64,000 bases of DNA from Roseomonas mucosa ATCC BAA-692 (GTDB taxonomy: Bacteria; Pseudomonadota; Alphaproteobacteria; Acetobacterales; Acetobacteraceae). Below, piece after piece: positions 9,620 to 17,312 of this stretch. The stretch is from assembly GCF_000622225.1 (NCBI RefSeq), contig NZ_JHWD01000003.1:124001-188000 (forward strand), read 5' to 3'. Each line of letters begins with the position of its first letter. Position 1 is the first letter of the stretch. The translations under genes and the position numbers were made by a program. A model generated the notes under the pieces. The model saw only the letters and a list, made by a program, of their open reading frames with translations. It made no database searches and had not been told where the DNA came from.

Positions 9620-10321
9620 ATGCTCCCCGAGACCTATCGCAAGGCCCTGCGCGGCCTCGCCCTTCCGGTCATGGCGCTGCCCATGCTGCCGGCGCTGCTG
9701 CTGGCCCTGGCCAGCGGCCAGTCGCGGACCATCCTCGGCCTGCTCGCCGGGCTGGCGGGCACGGGCCTGACGGTGGCCCTGCTGCGCCGCGCGAAGCATG
9801 GCGACCGGCGCCGTGCCATGGCCGCGCTGGGGCTGGGCACGGGCTTCGCGGCGGCGCTGGCGGGCGGCACGGGCACCGTGGGGGCCGTTCTGCTTGGGCT
9901 GGCGGCGGCCTATGGGCTGCGCCTCGCCTATGAGGGGCTGCGCGAGGAGAAGCCGGAGCCCTATCAGGGCGATGCCGGGCTGGAGCCCTTCGCCCGCCGG
10001 CTGGCCGTGCTGGAAGGCACGGACACGCGCCTCGCCGGGGCCGTCCTGGCGCTGCGCGGGCTGCTGAGGGAGATGGCGCTGCGCCCCTCCATGGCGGGGC
10101 AGGCGCGCAGCCTGCTGGTGCTGGGTCTGGACGGGCTGGAGCGCATCGCCCAAAGGCTTTCCGCCGGCGCCGTCGCGCCACGCGAACTGACGGCGGCCAT
10201 GAGCGATGTGGAGCGGGCCGCCTCGCAGGCGGCGGAACGGCTGCGTGCCTCCGAGACCGAGGCGCTGGACGTGCAGGTGACGGTGCTGCGGCAGAGGCTT
10301 CGGGAGGAAGGGGTGGCATGA
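9620..10321 (+). CDS. xpaC: XpaC-like protein (5-bromo-4-chloroindolyl phosphate hydrolysis family)
   Basis: 233-residue protein. The first ~100 residues carry two or three hydrophobic segments (LALPVMALPMLPALLLALA; ILGLLAGLAGTGLTVALL; AALGLGTGFAAALAGG...). The C-terminal half is alpha-helical and charged and ends VLRQRLREEGVA. This architecture, with the four-base ATGA overlap to a TelA-family gene, matches the xpaC-telA (xpaC-yaaN) pairing known from Firmicutes and Proteobacteria. The molecular function of XpaC is not established. The call rests partly on gene context, because the family is weakly conserved. Confidence 0.65.
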   Translation: MLPETYRKALRGLALPVMALPMLPALLLALASGQSRTILGLLAGLAGTGLTVALLRRAKHGDRRRAMAALGLGTGFAAALAGGTGTVGAVLLGLAAAYGLRLAYEGLREEKPEPYQGDAGLEPFARRLAVLEGTDTRLAGAVLALRGLLREMALRPSMAGQARSLLVLGLDGLERIAQRLSAGAVAPRELTAAMSDVERAASQAAERLRASETEALDVQVTVLRQRLREEGVA

Positions 10322-11430
10322 GCGATCCATCGGAGGCGCAGCAGCGCACGGTTCCGGCGCGGGCGGCGGAGCTGGCCCGCCAGATCGATCTGGCCGACCC
10401 TTCCTCGATCCTGCGTTTCGGCCAGGAGGCGCAGCGGCAGGCCACGGTGGCGGCGGATGCCATGCTCGGCGCCTCCCGCAACGACGCGACCGGGCAGGCG
10501 GGCGATGCGCTGTCCGGGCTGCTGGCGCATCTGCGCGGCTTCGATCCGGGCGGCGGCGAGGAGAAGCCCGGGCTGCTGTCCCGGCTGATGGGGCGGGCGA
10601 GCAGCGGCACGGTCGGCATCCTGCAACGCTATGAGAGCGTGCGCGGACAGGTCGAGGCGGCGGGCGACCTGCTGCAGGGCCACCGCACCCGGCTGATGGA
10701 GGATGTGGAGCGGCTGGAGCGGCTCTACGGCGCCACGCTGGAATGGTTCCACTCGCTGGCCGAGCATATCGAGGCGGGCGAGCAGGTGCTGGCCCATACG
10801 GATACCGAGACGGTGCCGAAGGCGGAATGGGAGGCGGAGGTCGCCAAGGACCCGCTGGCGCCGCAGCGGCTGCGCGACCTGCGGGCAGCGCGGGACGAGC
10901 TGGACCGGCGCATCCACGACCTGCGGTTGACGCGGCAGATCGCCATGCAGGCGCTGCCGGGCATCCGGCTGATCCAGGAGAACGACAAGGCGCTGGCCTC
11001 CAAGATCCATTCGGTGCTGGCCAACACCGTTCCGCTCTGGCGGGCGCAGCTCGCCCAGGCGCTGGCGATCCAGCGGATGCGGGAGGCCGGCGGCGCGCTC
11101 CAGGCGGCGACCGACCTGACCAACAAGCTCCTCATCGCCAATGCCGAGGCGCTGCGACAGGGCAATGCCCAGGTGCGGGGCGAGATCGAGCGTGGCGTGG
11201 TGGACATGGATTCGCTGAAGCAGGCGAATGCGGCGCTGATCGGCACGATCGAGGATTCGCTGCGGATCGCCGAGGAAGGACGCAACCGGCGCCTCGCGGC
11301 GGCGGGCGAGCTGGAGAAGGCCGAGGCCGAGATCCGCCGTGCACTGATCGCGGCGAAGGTGCCGCCCCGCGGTGGCAGCGCGCCGTCCGCCGACGAGGCG
11401 ATGCCGCCGGGAAGCCCACGGCACGGGTGA
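10318..11430 (+). CDS. telA: TelA-family toxic anion resistance protein
   Basis: 370-residue, highly helical protein of the TelA family, linked to tellurite and other toxic anion resistance in some bacteria, mechanism unknown. Seen: the region IDLADPSSILRFGQEAQRQ near residues 24-42, the central LQRYESVRGQVEAAGDLLQGH, and the best-conserved block PGIRLIQENDKALASKIHSVLANTVPLWR with LTNKLLIANAEALR (split across residues 218-285). No signal peptide or membrane helix, so probably cytosolic. Translationally coupled to the XpaC-like gene. The last 30 residues are low complexity. Confidence 0.88.
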   Translation: MSDPSEAQQRTVPARAAELARQIDLADPSSILRFGQEAQRQATVAADAMLGASRNDATGQAGDALSGLLAHLRGFDPGGGEEKPGLLSRLMGRASSGTVGILQRYESVRGQVEAAGDLLQGHRTRLMEDVERLERLYGATLEWFHSLAEHIEAGEQVLAHTDTETVPKAEWEAEVAKDPLAPQRLRDLRAARDELDRRIHDLRLTRQIAMQALPGIRLIQENDKALASKIHSVLANTVPLWRAQLAQALAIQRMREAGGALQAATDLTNKLLIANAEALRQGNAQVRGEIERGVVDMDSLKQANAALIGTIEDSLRIAEEGRNRRLAAAGELEKAEAEIRRALIAAKVPPRGGSAPSADEAMPPGSPRHG

Positions 11431-11480
11431 CGGAGGCCCGGGCCGGCCAGCCGCAAGGCCGGCGGTCCGGAAAGCCGTTC

Positions 11481-12032
11481 TCAGCCGTTGCGATGGCCGC
11501 CCAGCACGGAGCGCAGCAGCCCGCCCACGATGTCCCCGGCCGAACCGCCCTGGCCACCTTGGCCAGGAGTGCCGGGCTGAGTGTTGCCGGCCGTGGCACC
11601 ACCACCCAGGCTGCCCAGGATGCTGCCGAGAATACCGCCCAGCCCGCCCTGCAACCCACCCTGGGGCATTTCCGCCTCGTTGGCCGGAACTTTGCCCTTC
11701 GGGGTGAGGTAGTTCAGGACCATCGGCAGCGCCATCACCAGAAGGGAGACGAGCTGCTGGTGCGTCATCCCGAAGCGGGAAGCGACATTGTCGATGGTAG
11801 AGCTGCCGAAGGCCCGCTCGATGGAGCTGCCGTCGGCGGGCTGGTTCTCGCCCGTCCCGACCCAGGATTCCACCTGGCTGTGCATGCCGCCCTGGCGCAG
11901 CCGGTCCACCAGCTGCTGCACGCCGGCGCTGTCCGTGCGTCCTCCCATCAGGGAGGACATGATCTCGTGGATCTGGGAGATGCCGGCGCCGCCAGCCGGG
12001 GTGTCGCTAGGCGTCGTTCCACTCATGGCCAT
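11481..12032 (-). CDS. DUF937/YidB-like family protein
   Basis: 183-residue protein. The middle has the DUF937 pattern IERAFGSSTIDNVASRFGMT followed by QQLVSLLVMALPMVLNYL. It is flanked by an N-terminal helical region (IHEIMSSLMGGR...LVDRLRQGGM) and a glycine-rich tail with repeated GGLGGILGSILGSLGG units. DUF937 includes E. coli YidB; no biochemical role is settled. It is convergent with telA (50-base gap), and the next leftward gene upstream of it encodes the CHAP protein. A second ATG at 12026 is possible. Confidence 0.75.
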   Translation of the reverse strand: MAMSGTTPSDTPAGGAGISQIHEIMSSLMGGRTDSAGVQQLVDRLRQGGMHSQVESWVGTGENQPADGSSIERAFGSSTIDNVASRFGMTHQQLVSLLVMALPMVLNYLTPKGKVPANEAEMPQGGLQGGLGGILGSILGSLGGGATAGNTQPGTPGQGGQGGSAGDIVGGLLRSVLGGHRNG

Positions 12033-12149
12033 CCTCCTGAAACCAACGTGCCGGCAACATCGGGGCCGGCGCGAAGGTTTCCCGAGGATAGTCCCGCGGG
12101 CAAAGGAAGGCGAAACCTATAAGGGTCAGGAAAGGAGGCCGGCCGTCGC

Positions 12150-12893
12150 TCAGCGGCCGGTGTTGCGCACCGTGATGTCCAGCGGGCGGTTCGAGGCCGG
12201 GGCCTCGGCCACTTCCTCGAAGCCCTGGGAGCGGGCGTAGTTGATGCGCGGGGAGGCGCCGATCGGGCGGTTGTGGATGAAGCCATAAGTCGGATAGACG
12301 CGGCCGAAGCTCTCGTCGCTGCGGCCGATCTGCACCCGGACGGCGGTCCAGTCGTTGCGCGGCGAGACGTCGATCACCGAAACGTTGCGCATCACCGTGC
12401 CCTTGCGGATGCCCGGGCCTTCCCAGTTCGCGTGCTCGATCTCGATCTCGCGGCTGTTCACGATCCGCTGCACCACCGCCACATGGCCGAGGCGCATGCC
12501 GCCCGAGGCGCGGAAGGCCAGCACCGAGCCGGGCTCGGGGCGTTGGCCGCGCTCGTAGAGACCCGCCGCGTTGCCCCACCACTGATAGCCGTTCCCGGTG
12601 ACCTGGATGCCCGAGACCATGCGGGCATAGGGAACGCAGGAGATGCTGCCGGTGAACATGGCGTTGCGGACCGTGCCCTCGTCGCGGCCCTCAGGGCCAC
12701 GGAAGGAACGCGCCTTCAGCGATGCGCTGCGGAAGTTCGGAGTGGCGTTCAGCGTCTTGGCGACATGCGCCGTGGTGCCGTGCCGGGCAGCTTTCGCGCC
12801 CTTCTGCTGTGCCGCTTCCGCACCACCCGGAAGGGCAAGGACCAGCGCTCCGCAGAGCGCCGTGACAGTGATCGCCGAAGACCTGAACCGCAT
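12150..12893 (-). CDS. Secreted CHAP-domain amidase
   Basis: 247-residue exported protein. Sec signal peptide MRFRSSAITVTALCGALVLALPGGAEAA, then a CHAP domain: SCVPYARMVSG (about residues 83-93) supplies the catalytic cysteine and LGHVAVVQRI (about 137-146) the histidine, followed by the EIEHANW motif. CHAP enzymes cleave peptidoglycan amide bonds or act on glutathionyl compounds; a cell-wall role fits secretion. The ATG at 12893 sits behind a G-run (GGGGGGT) that can serve as ribosome binding site and begins the signal peptide exactly. The ~290-base leader contains several perfect hairpins (see findings). Confidence 0.88.
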   Translation of the reverse strand: MRFRSSAITVTALCGALVLALPGGAEAAQQKGAKAARHGTTAHVAKTLNATPNFRSASLKARSFRGPEGRDEGTVRNAMFTGSISCVPYARMVSGIQVTGNGYQWWGNAAGLYERGQRPEPGSVLAFRASGGMRLGHVAVVQRIVNSREIEIEHANWEGPGIRKGTVMRNVSVIDVSPRNDWTAVRVQIGRSDESFGRVYPTYGFIHNRPIGASPRINYARSQGFEEVAEAPASNRPLDITVRNTGR

Positions 12894-12909
12894 GACCCCC
12901 CCACGGATT

Positions 12910-12977
12910 GGCCCGACGGGCCGGTAACCCATTGCTAATCCTGGCCCCACCCAGGAACCGGCATCACCGATGCCGGT
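12910..12977 (-). promoter_or_regulatory. Hairpin pair in the CHAP gene leader
   Basis: Two perfect inverted repeats lie just upstream of the CHAP start codon at 12893. The first is 12910-12922 (GGCCCG, A, CGGGCC). The second is 12957-12977 (ACCGGCATC, ACC, GATGCCGGT; 9 bp stem, 3-base loop). Neither is followed by a T-run in the leftward direction, so they look more like mRNA leader structure or protein-binding sites than terminators. Their function is unknown. Confidence 0.4.
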
Positions 12978-13128
12978 GTGGAGGCGGTACCGGAGGGTTG
13001 CATTCTCGCCAATCCGTGAGAGCAATGTGTGTGCGGAATTGGTGTGATTTGTCGGGGGCATAGCTCGCAAGCGGTGCCGATAGAGAAAATAGTCCTATGT
13101 GACCCATGGCAACACTGCCAAAGTCACA

Positions 13129-13151
13129 CTGTGGCGGTTGAGCCGCCACAG
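13129..13151 (-). terminator. Hairpin downstream of ridA (possible terminator)
   Basis: Perfect 9 bp stem CTGTGGCGG / CCGCCACAG with a 5-base loop, 31 bases after the ridA stop codon on the leftward strand. It is placed as expected for a ridA terminator, but what follows leftward has only a short T-run (GACTTTGG). It is the third hairpin in the ridA-CHAP gap, so a regulatory role is also possible. Confidence 0.45.
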
Positions 13152-13181
13152 CGTTCCACACGGCTGAATCGCCGCGCCGCC

Positions 13182-13532
13182 TCAGCGGCAGGCGGTGATC
13201 ATGATTTCCACGAGGTGGCGCGGATCGGCCATGTTGGCTTCCACGCAGGCGCGGACCGGCGCGCCGCCTTCCGGCAGCCACGACACCCACTCCTTGTTCA
13301 GGGCGTCGCGGTCGCGGATGTCCTTCAGCCAGACCTGGGCCTGGAGCAGGCGGGTCTTGTCGGTGCCGTGCGCTTCCAGCAGCTCGTCGATCCGGGCCAG
13401 GATCTGCTTGGTCTGGCCGACCACGTCCTGGGAAAGGTCATCGGCGGTGACGCCGGCCAGGAACACGAAATTGTGGTACTCGACGGCGTTGGACAGCACC
13501 GGGTTGTTGCCGTGGCGGGTGATCTTGCTCAT
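13182..13532 (-). CDS. ridA: RidA family protein (reactive imine deaminase)
   Basis: 116-residue YjgF/YER057c/UK114 family protein. RidA hydrolyses reactive enamine/imine intermediates made by PLP enzymes. Seen: NNPVLSNAVEYHNFVFLAG at the N-terminus, QILARIDELLEAHG, and the active-site segment GAPVRACVEANMADPRHLVEI with the conserved arginine (VRAC) and glutamate. Length is typical for a RidA-like subgroup somewhat shorter than E. coli RidA. The strong leftward start at 13532 gives the expected N-terminus. Its neighbours give no specific pathway. Confidence 0.88.
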   Translation of the reverse strand: MSKITRHGNNPVLSNAVEYHNFVFLAGVTADDLSQDVVGQTKQILARIDELLEAHGTDKTRLLQAQVWLKDIRDRDALNKEWVSWLPEGGAPVRACVEANMADPRHLVEIMITACR

Positions 13533-13678
13533 CGCGGAGCCTCTCCTCGTCTCGTGGTCGGGACGGAGGGTGTCCTAGAGCAGATCGGCGGCCAGGGAAA
13601 TCGCCGGGGAAAATCGCCAGGGGGGAAGGGCCCGTCGCCGGAGACGCGACAGGCCTGGCGGCCCCCCTCCCGGCCGGG

Positions 13679-14044
13679 TCAGCGCGTGGCGGGTGCCGCC
13701 GCGCCGGACGGGGCCGGATTGGCCTGGCCCTGGGCGGCACCGCTGGCATCCGGCGCGCCGTCGCGGGCGCAGGCGGCGGCCATGCGGTTGCGCTCGAAGG
13801 TGGCACCAAGCCGGTCCGTCTGGTTGCGGATGCCGAGATAGCTCTGCACGCCGGAGCTCGCATCCAGCTCGTCGTTGCGCATGGTCTGGCCGCGGTCGCG
13901 GAACAGGATGGCCCGCTCGGCATCGCGGCGACAGGCGGCGAGCCTTGCCTCATCCTGGCGCTGGTCGCTGCTGCGCTCGGGCGTGCTGGCACAGGCCCCC
14001 AGAACGGGAAGCAGGAGGGCAAGGGCGAGGAATCGGTAATTCAT
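13679..14044 (-). CDS. Hypothetical lipoprotein
   Basis: 121-residue protein with a clear type II signal peptide: MNYRFLALALLLPVLGACAS, lipobox LGAC with cysteine 18 as the lipidation site. The mature part is hydrophilic and helical (QDEARLAACRRDAERAILFRDRGQTMRNDEL) with a second cysteine-bearing helix (RMAAACARDG) and an alanine/proline-rich tail. I do not recognise the family. The start codon overlaps the stop of the upstream unknown gene (ATGA), so the two are translationally coupled and probably work together. Confidence 0.7.
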   Translation of the reverse strand: MNYRFLALALLLPVLGACASTPERSSDQRQDEARLAACRRDAERAILFRDRGQTMRNDELDASSGVQSYLGIRNQTDRLGATFERNRMAAACARDGAPDASGAAQGQANPAPSGAAAPATR

Positions 14045-14541
14045 GAACGGGCTCCGGCCGGCAGCCGTGAGAGTCGGCGCCGCAGGCTGGTTTCGTCCAG
14101 TCTGGCGGCCGGGTCCAGGGGGAGCTCGGCCGCCGCCCCGAGGAGCGCCGGGTGGAGTTCGGCCTCGCCAGCGCTGATCTCGAACATGCCGCGCAGCCAG
14201 GGCAGGCGTCCCATGGCATCCAGCAGCGCCAGCAGCCGCAGCAGCACCGCCATGCCGGACACCGTGCCGAGGCCAAGGGTCAGGTCGATCGCCTCCGCCC
14301 AGCAGCGCGCGTCGGGATCGGACAGGTCCAGCCGCACCGGATCCGGCGCCGCGCGATCCTCGGCGGCGAAGAACAGCGCGCGCTCAGGGCCGCGCAGCCC
14401 GAGGGCGGCACCCTCCCGCGCACTGTCCCAGGCCGCCAGCAGCACGCGGGGCGGGACGGGCGGTATGGAGGCGGGGGTGAAAGGAAGGGCATGGGCCACC
14501 TGGCCATCCGGCCCCAGCGCCCGTCCGACGAATCTGCTCAC
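14041..14541 (-). CDS. Conserved-looking hypothetical protein coupled to a lipoprotein
   Basis: Unrecognised 166-residue protein. A GTG at 14541, preceded by GGCGGG, is the most likely start; it gives VSRFVGRALGPDGQVAHALPF. The middle holds a hydrophobic helix (LGLGTVSGMAVLLRLLALLDAM) next to RLPWLRGMFEI, and the C-terminus is leucine/arginine-rich (SLRRRLSRLPAG). No catalytic motif is evident. Upstream in-frame sequence to 14745 reads poorly as protein. Its stop overlaps the lipoprotein start. Confidence 0.55.
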   Translation of the reverse strand: MSRFVGRALGPDGQVAHALPFTPASIPPVPPRVLLAAWDSAREGAALGLRGPERALFFAAEDRAAPDPVRLDLSDPDARCWAEAIDLTLGLGTVSGMAVLLRLLALLDAMGRLPWLRGMFEISAGEAELHPALLGAAAELPLDPAARLDETSLRRRLSRLPAGARS

Positions 14542-14879
14542 CCCGCCAAGATGGTCACTGTGATGGGAGGGCGTAAGCCCCCGGCGGCATCTGTCACCTG
14601 TACGCCGCTGGAGGGGTGCCGGGAGGGCCAGTGCCGGCCTCGCCCAACCGGATGACGGAGATCCTGCCACCGCTGCCGTCTTGATGTTTTCCGAAGGACG
14701 CCCAAAACGGCGGGCATCCTTGCCGTTGGGGCGATGCCGCAGCATCGGCCGGCCAGGGTTCTTGCCACGAAACCCGATGCGCCAGCCGCGGGTTCCGTGG
14801 ATCAGCGGCCGCCGAAGACAATGGCGTGCGCTCGCCGGAAACGGACGGGCCGTATCGTGGAGGATGGGACAGGGTGGGG
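14542..14879. other. 338-base divergent intergenic region without a gene
   Basis: Lies between the leftward unknown gene (start 14541) and the rightward gene starting at 14880. I see no convincing ORF, tRNA or perfect long hairpin. It must carry the two divergent promoters, but no clear sigma-70 -35/-10 pair stands out. Immediately before 14880 is GACAGGGTGGGG, which can serve as ribosome binding site. Confidence 0.5.
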
Positions 14880-16349
14880 ATGACTGCGGCGCGGCCGAGG
14901 ATCTGCGTATGCCTCAGCGGCCAGATGCGGCGCTTCGAGAGCGGGCTCGGCTGGCTGCGTACCCTGCGGGAGCAGGCGGAGGTGAGCGTGGTCGTCGCCA
15001 CTTGGCGCGAGCGCGGGGCGAAGGTGAGCGGTCCGATGAATGCCAGCCGCCTGGATCTCGTGCTGCCACCGGGCCTGCTGCGCGCCCTGCCGGCGGAATG
15101 GAAGTCGCAGCGCTTCTTCGAGGTGTTTCCCGCGCTGCGCCGCCATCTGGCCCAACGGGCGGAAAGCGAGACCGTGACGCGGGAGGCCATCGAGGCGGCG
15201 GTCGGCCCGGCGCGCATCCATGTCGAGGATGCCTTCCCCTTCGGGTTCTACGAGAACCGCCAGCGCCACCCGGACGGCGCGCCGCATGGCACCGACCCCT
15301 ATACGCTGCGGCAGTTCTACAAGGTCTTCCAGGCCGGGGTGATGAAGCGCGATCTGGAGCAGGAGCAGGGCGCGCGCTTCGACGCCGTGCTGCGGCTCCG
15401 CCCCGACAAGGCGCTGCACCGGGTGGACCTGCCCCTCCTCCTTTCCGCCGGCCCGCGCGACCTCTTCACCGACCATTTCCGCGAGGGCGCGGCGGGCGAC
15501 CAGCTCGCCGCCGGGTCCAGCGAGGCGCTGGACATCTATGCCGGGTTCTTCCCGCACGCCTTCCGCAAGGCGACGGAGGGAAGCTGGCGCGAAGTCCATG
15601 GCGAGTTGCACGACTGGCTGGTGGGGGCGGGGCTGACGGTGCGGCCCATGACCTCCCAGCTCGGCCTCGCGCCCGACGGGCTGCTGTCGGTGGAGGAAGT
15701 GATGGCGGTGCTGAGGGAGGCCGCCGCCGGCCCGGCACCGCTCGGCCCCCAGGCTGCCTATGTACTGCGGACCCTGGAGGCGGACGAGGCGCTCCAGGCC
15801 GGGGACATGCGCCGCGCCATGGCCCTGGCGCGGCAGGACCTGCCGGCACCCGAGGGCATCGGCATGAGCGGGCGGCTGCTGCTCATGGGCCGGGCCCTGC
15901 AGGCCCTGGGCAACCGGCGTGCCTCCTTTCTGGCGGCGGCGCTGAGCCTGGTCGGCCAGCCGGAGAACGCGCTGATCTGGCAGGGCCCCGGCAGCGCCAA
16001 CGAGGAGCTGAACCTCCTGCTGGAGAACGCGCCGGGCCTGCTGCGGCCGGGCATCCAGCCCTGGGCCGTGGTGACCGACGTTGCCGCCGAGATCACAGGC
16101 CATGGCGGCGACCTCCTGCCGCTGGCGGCGCTGCTGGAGGAGCCGGGCTTCCGCCGGGAGGCCGAGGCGGCGCTGGCGGATGCCATGGGGCGCGCCGCGC
16201 GGAACGGCGGCCTCCAGGCACATCTCAGTCGGCTCTTCGAGGAAGGGGGCTGCCCGGTGGAGGCGGAACTGGCCTGTGCCACCGCGGTGGAGCTGCTGCC
16301 GCACGACATGGCGCTGCGGCAGCGGCTGGAAAGCCTGCGCGAAGGCTGA
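14880..16349 (+). CDS. Putative glycosyltransferase-like protein with LSGQMR motif
   Basis: 489-residue protein starting MTAARPRICVCLSGQMRRFE. The N-terminal ~240 residues show a pattern seen in uncharacterised sugar-transferase-like proteins of surface polysaccharide loci: CLSGQMR (residues 11-17), AVLRLRPDK (169-177, like RxRPD), and GDQLAAGSSEALDIYAGF (206-223, like the DQfaiGs..M..Y block of WavE-type proteins). The remaining ~250 residues are helical and repeat-like (ALALVGQPENALIW, LLPLAALLEEPGFRREAEAAL) and may be a TPR-like module. No signal peptide. Probable role in glycan modification, by motif resemblance only. Confidence 0.6.
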   Translation: MTAARPRICVCLSGQMRRFESGLGWLRTLREQAEVSVVVATWRERGAKVSGPMNASRLDLVLPPGLLRALPAEWKSQRFFEVFPALRRHLAQRAESETVTREAIEAAVGPARIHVEDAFPFGFYENRQRHPDGAPHGTDPYTLRQFYKVFQAGVMKRDLEQEQGARFDAVLRLRPDKALHRVDLPLLLSAGPRDLFTDHFREGAAGDQLAAGSSEALDIYAGFFPHAFRKATEGSWREVHGELHDWLVGAGLTVRPMTSQLGLAPDGLLSVEEVMAVLREAAAGPAPLGPQAAYVLRTLEADEALQAGDMRRAMALARQDLPAPEGIGMSGRLLLMGRALQALGNRRASFLAAALSLVGQPENALIWQGPGSANEELNLLLENAPGLLRPGIQPWAVVTDVAAEITGHGGDLLPLAALLEEPGFRREAEAALADAMGRAARNGGLQAHLSRLFEEGGCPVEAELACATAVELLPHDMALRQRLESLREG

Positions 16350-16380
16350 CGCCTGACCGGGGCGGAGAGGCGCTCCGGCT

Positions 16381-17307
16381 TCAGCCCTGCTTCAGGAAGG
16401 CCAGCACCTCGTCCCGCCGCGGCATCGGTGCCACCGCGCCATAGCCGGTGGTCGCGAGTGCCGCCGCGGCGTTGGCGTAGCGCGCTGCCTCTTCCGGCCC
16501 GTCGCCGGCCAGGAGCCGTGCCAGTACATTGCCGGCGAAGGTGTCGCCCGCGCCGGTGGCATCCACGGCCTCGACCACCCGGCCGGGAATGCGGGTCCGG
16601 CCCTCGCGCGTCGCGACGATGGAGCCCTCCTTGCCGAGCTTCAGCAGCACCAGCGGGCAAAGCTTCAGGTAGAAATCCGCGATGGCGTCCGGATCGTCCA
16701 GCCCCGTCAGATGCGTCGCATCGTCGTAGGAGGGCAGGGCGATGTCGGCCATGGCGATGGCCGCGTGGGTGATCGCGGTGGCGCGGGCCAGTGGCCAGAG
16801 GCGCAGGCGCAGGTTGGTGTCCACCGAGACCTGGACCCCGGCCTCCCGCGCGATCGCGGCGGCCCGCAGCGCGGCGTCGCAGGCGCTGGAGGAGATCGCC
16901 AGGCTGATGCCGGTCAGGTGCAGGATCCGCGCGGCACGGATCGCATCTTCCGGCAGGTCCTCGGGCCGGTAGCGGGCCGAGGCGGAGCCGCTGCGGTAAT
17001 AGGTGAACTCGTGCCCCTTCGCGCCATGCGTGACGATGTAGAGCCCGGTCGGCGCGTCGGCGCTGCGGAGCACCGTTGCGGTATCGACGCCTTCCTCCTG
17101 CCAGAGCGCCATGAAGCTGTCGCCCGGGCGGTCCTGGCCGATGCCGCCCAGGAAGCCCACCGAGGCCCCGGCCCGTGCCGCGGCGATGGCGGCGTTGGAG
17201 GCGTCGCCGCCATGGCCTTCCAGATAGAGCGGGCGGCCGTCGGCGGTCCGGGACTGCTGGTTGAGCTCCCACATCGGCTCGCCCAGGCAAAGGAGTTCGG
17301 CGGCCAT
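16381..17307 (-). CDS. kdgK: 2-keto-3-deoxygluconate kinase-like PfkB sugar kinase
   Basis: 308-residue ribokinase/PfkB-family kinase. N-terminal MAAELLCLGEPMWELNQQ and GGDASNAAIAAARAGASVGFLGGIGQD form the sugar-binding part; VDATGAGDTFAGNVLA is the C-terminal PfkB signature with the catalytic aspartate. Placement 5 bases downstream of an Eda-type aldolase supports phosphorylation of 2-keto-3-deoxygluconate (or a related keto-deoxy acid) to feed the lower Entner-Doudoroff pathway. The ATG at 17307 matches the family N-terminus. Confidence 0.85.
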   Translation of the reverse strand: MAAELLCLGEPMWELNQQSRTADGRPLYLEGHGGDASNAAIAAARAGASVGFLGGIGQDRPGDSFMALWQEEGVDTATVLRSADAPTGLYIVTHGAKGHEFTYYRSGSASARYRPEDLPEDAIRAARILHLTGISLAISSSACDAALRAAAIAREAGVQVSVDTNLRLRLWPLARATAITHAAIAMADIALPSYDDATHLTGLDDPDAIADFYLKLCPLVLLKLGKEGSIVATREGRTRIPGRVVEAVDATGAGDTFAGNVLARLLAGDGPEEAARYANAAAALATTGYGAVAPMPRRDEVLAFLKQG

Positions 17308-17312
17308 CCGCG

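Noticed and set aside
11436-11470. A GCCGGCC/GGCCGGC hairpin between telA and the DUF937 gene as a terminator
   Set aside because: Only 7 bp of GC stem with an 8-base loop and no T-run; such repeats are expected by chance at this GC content.
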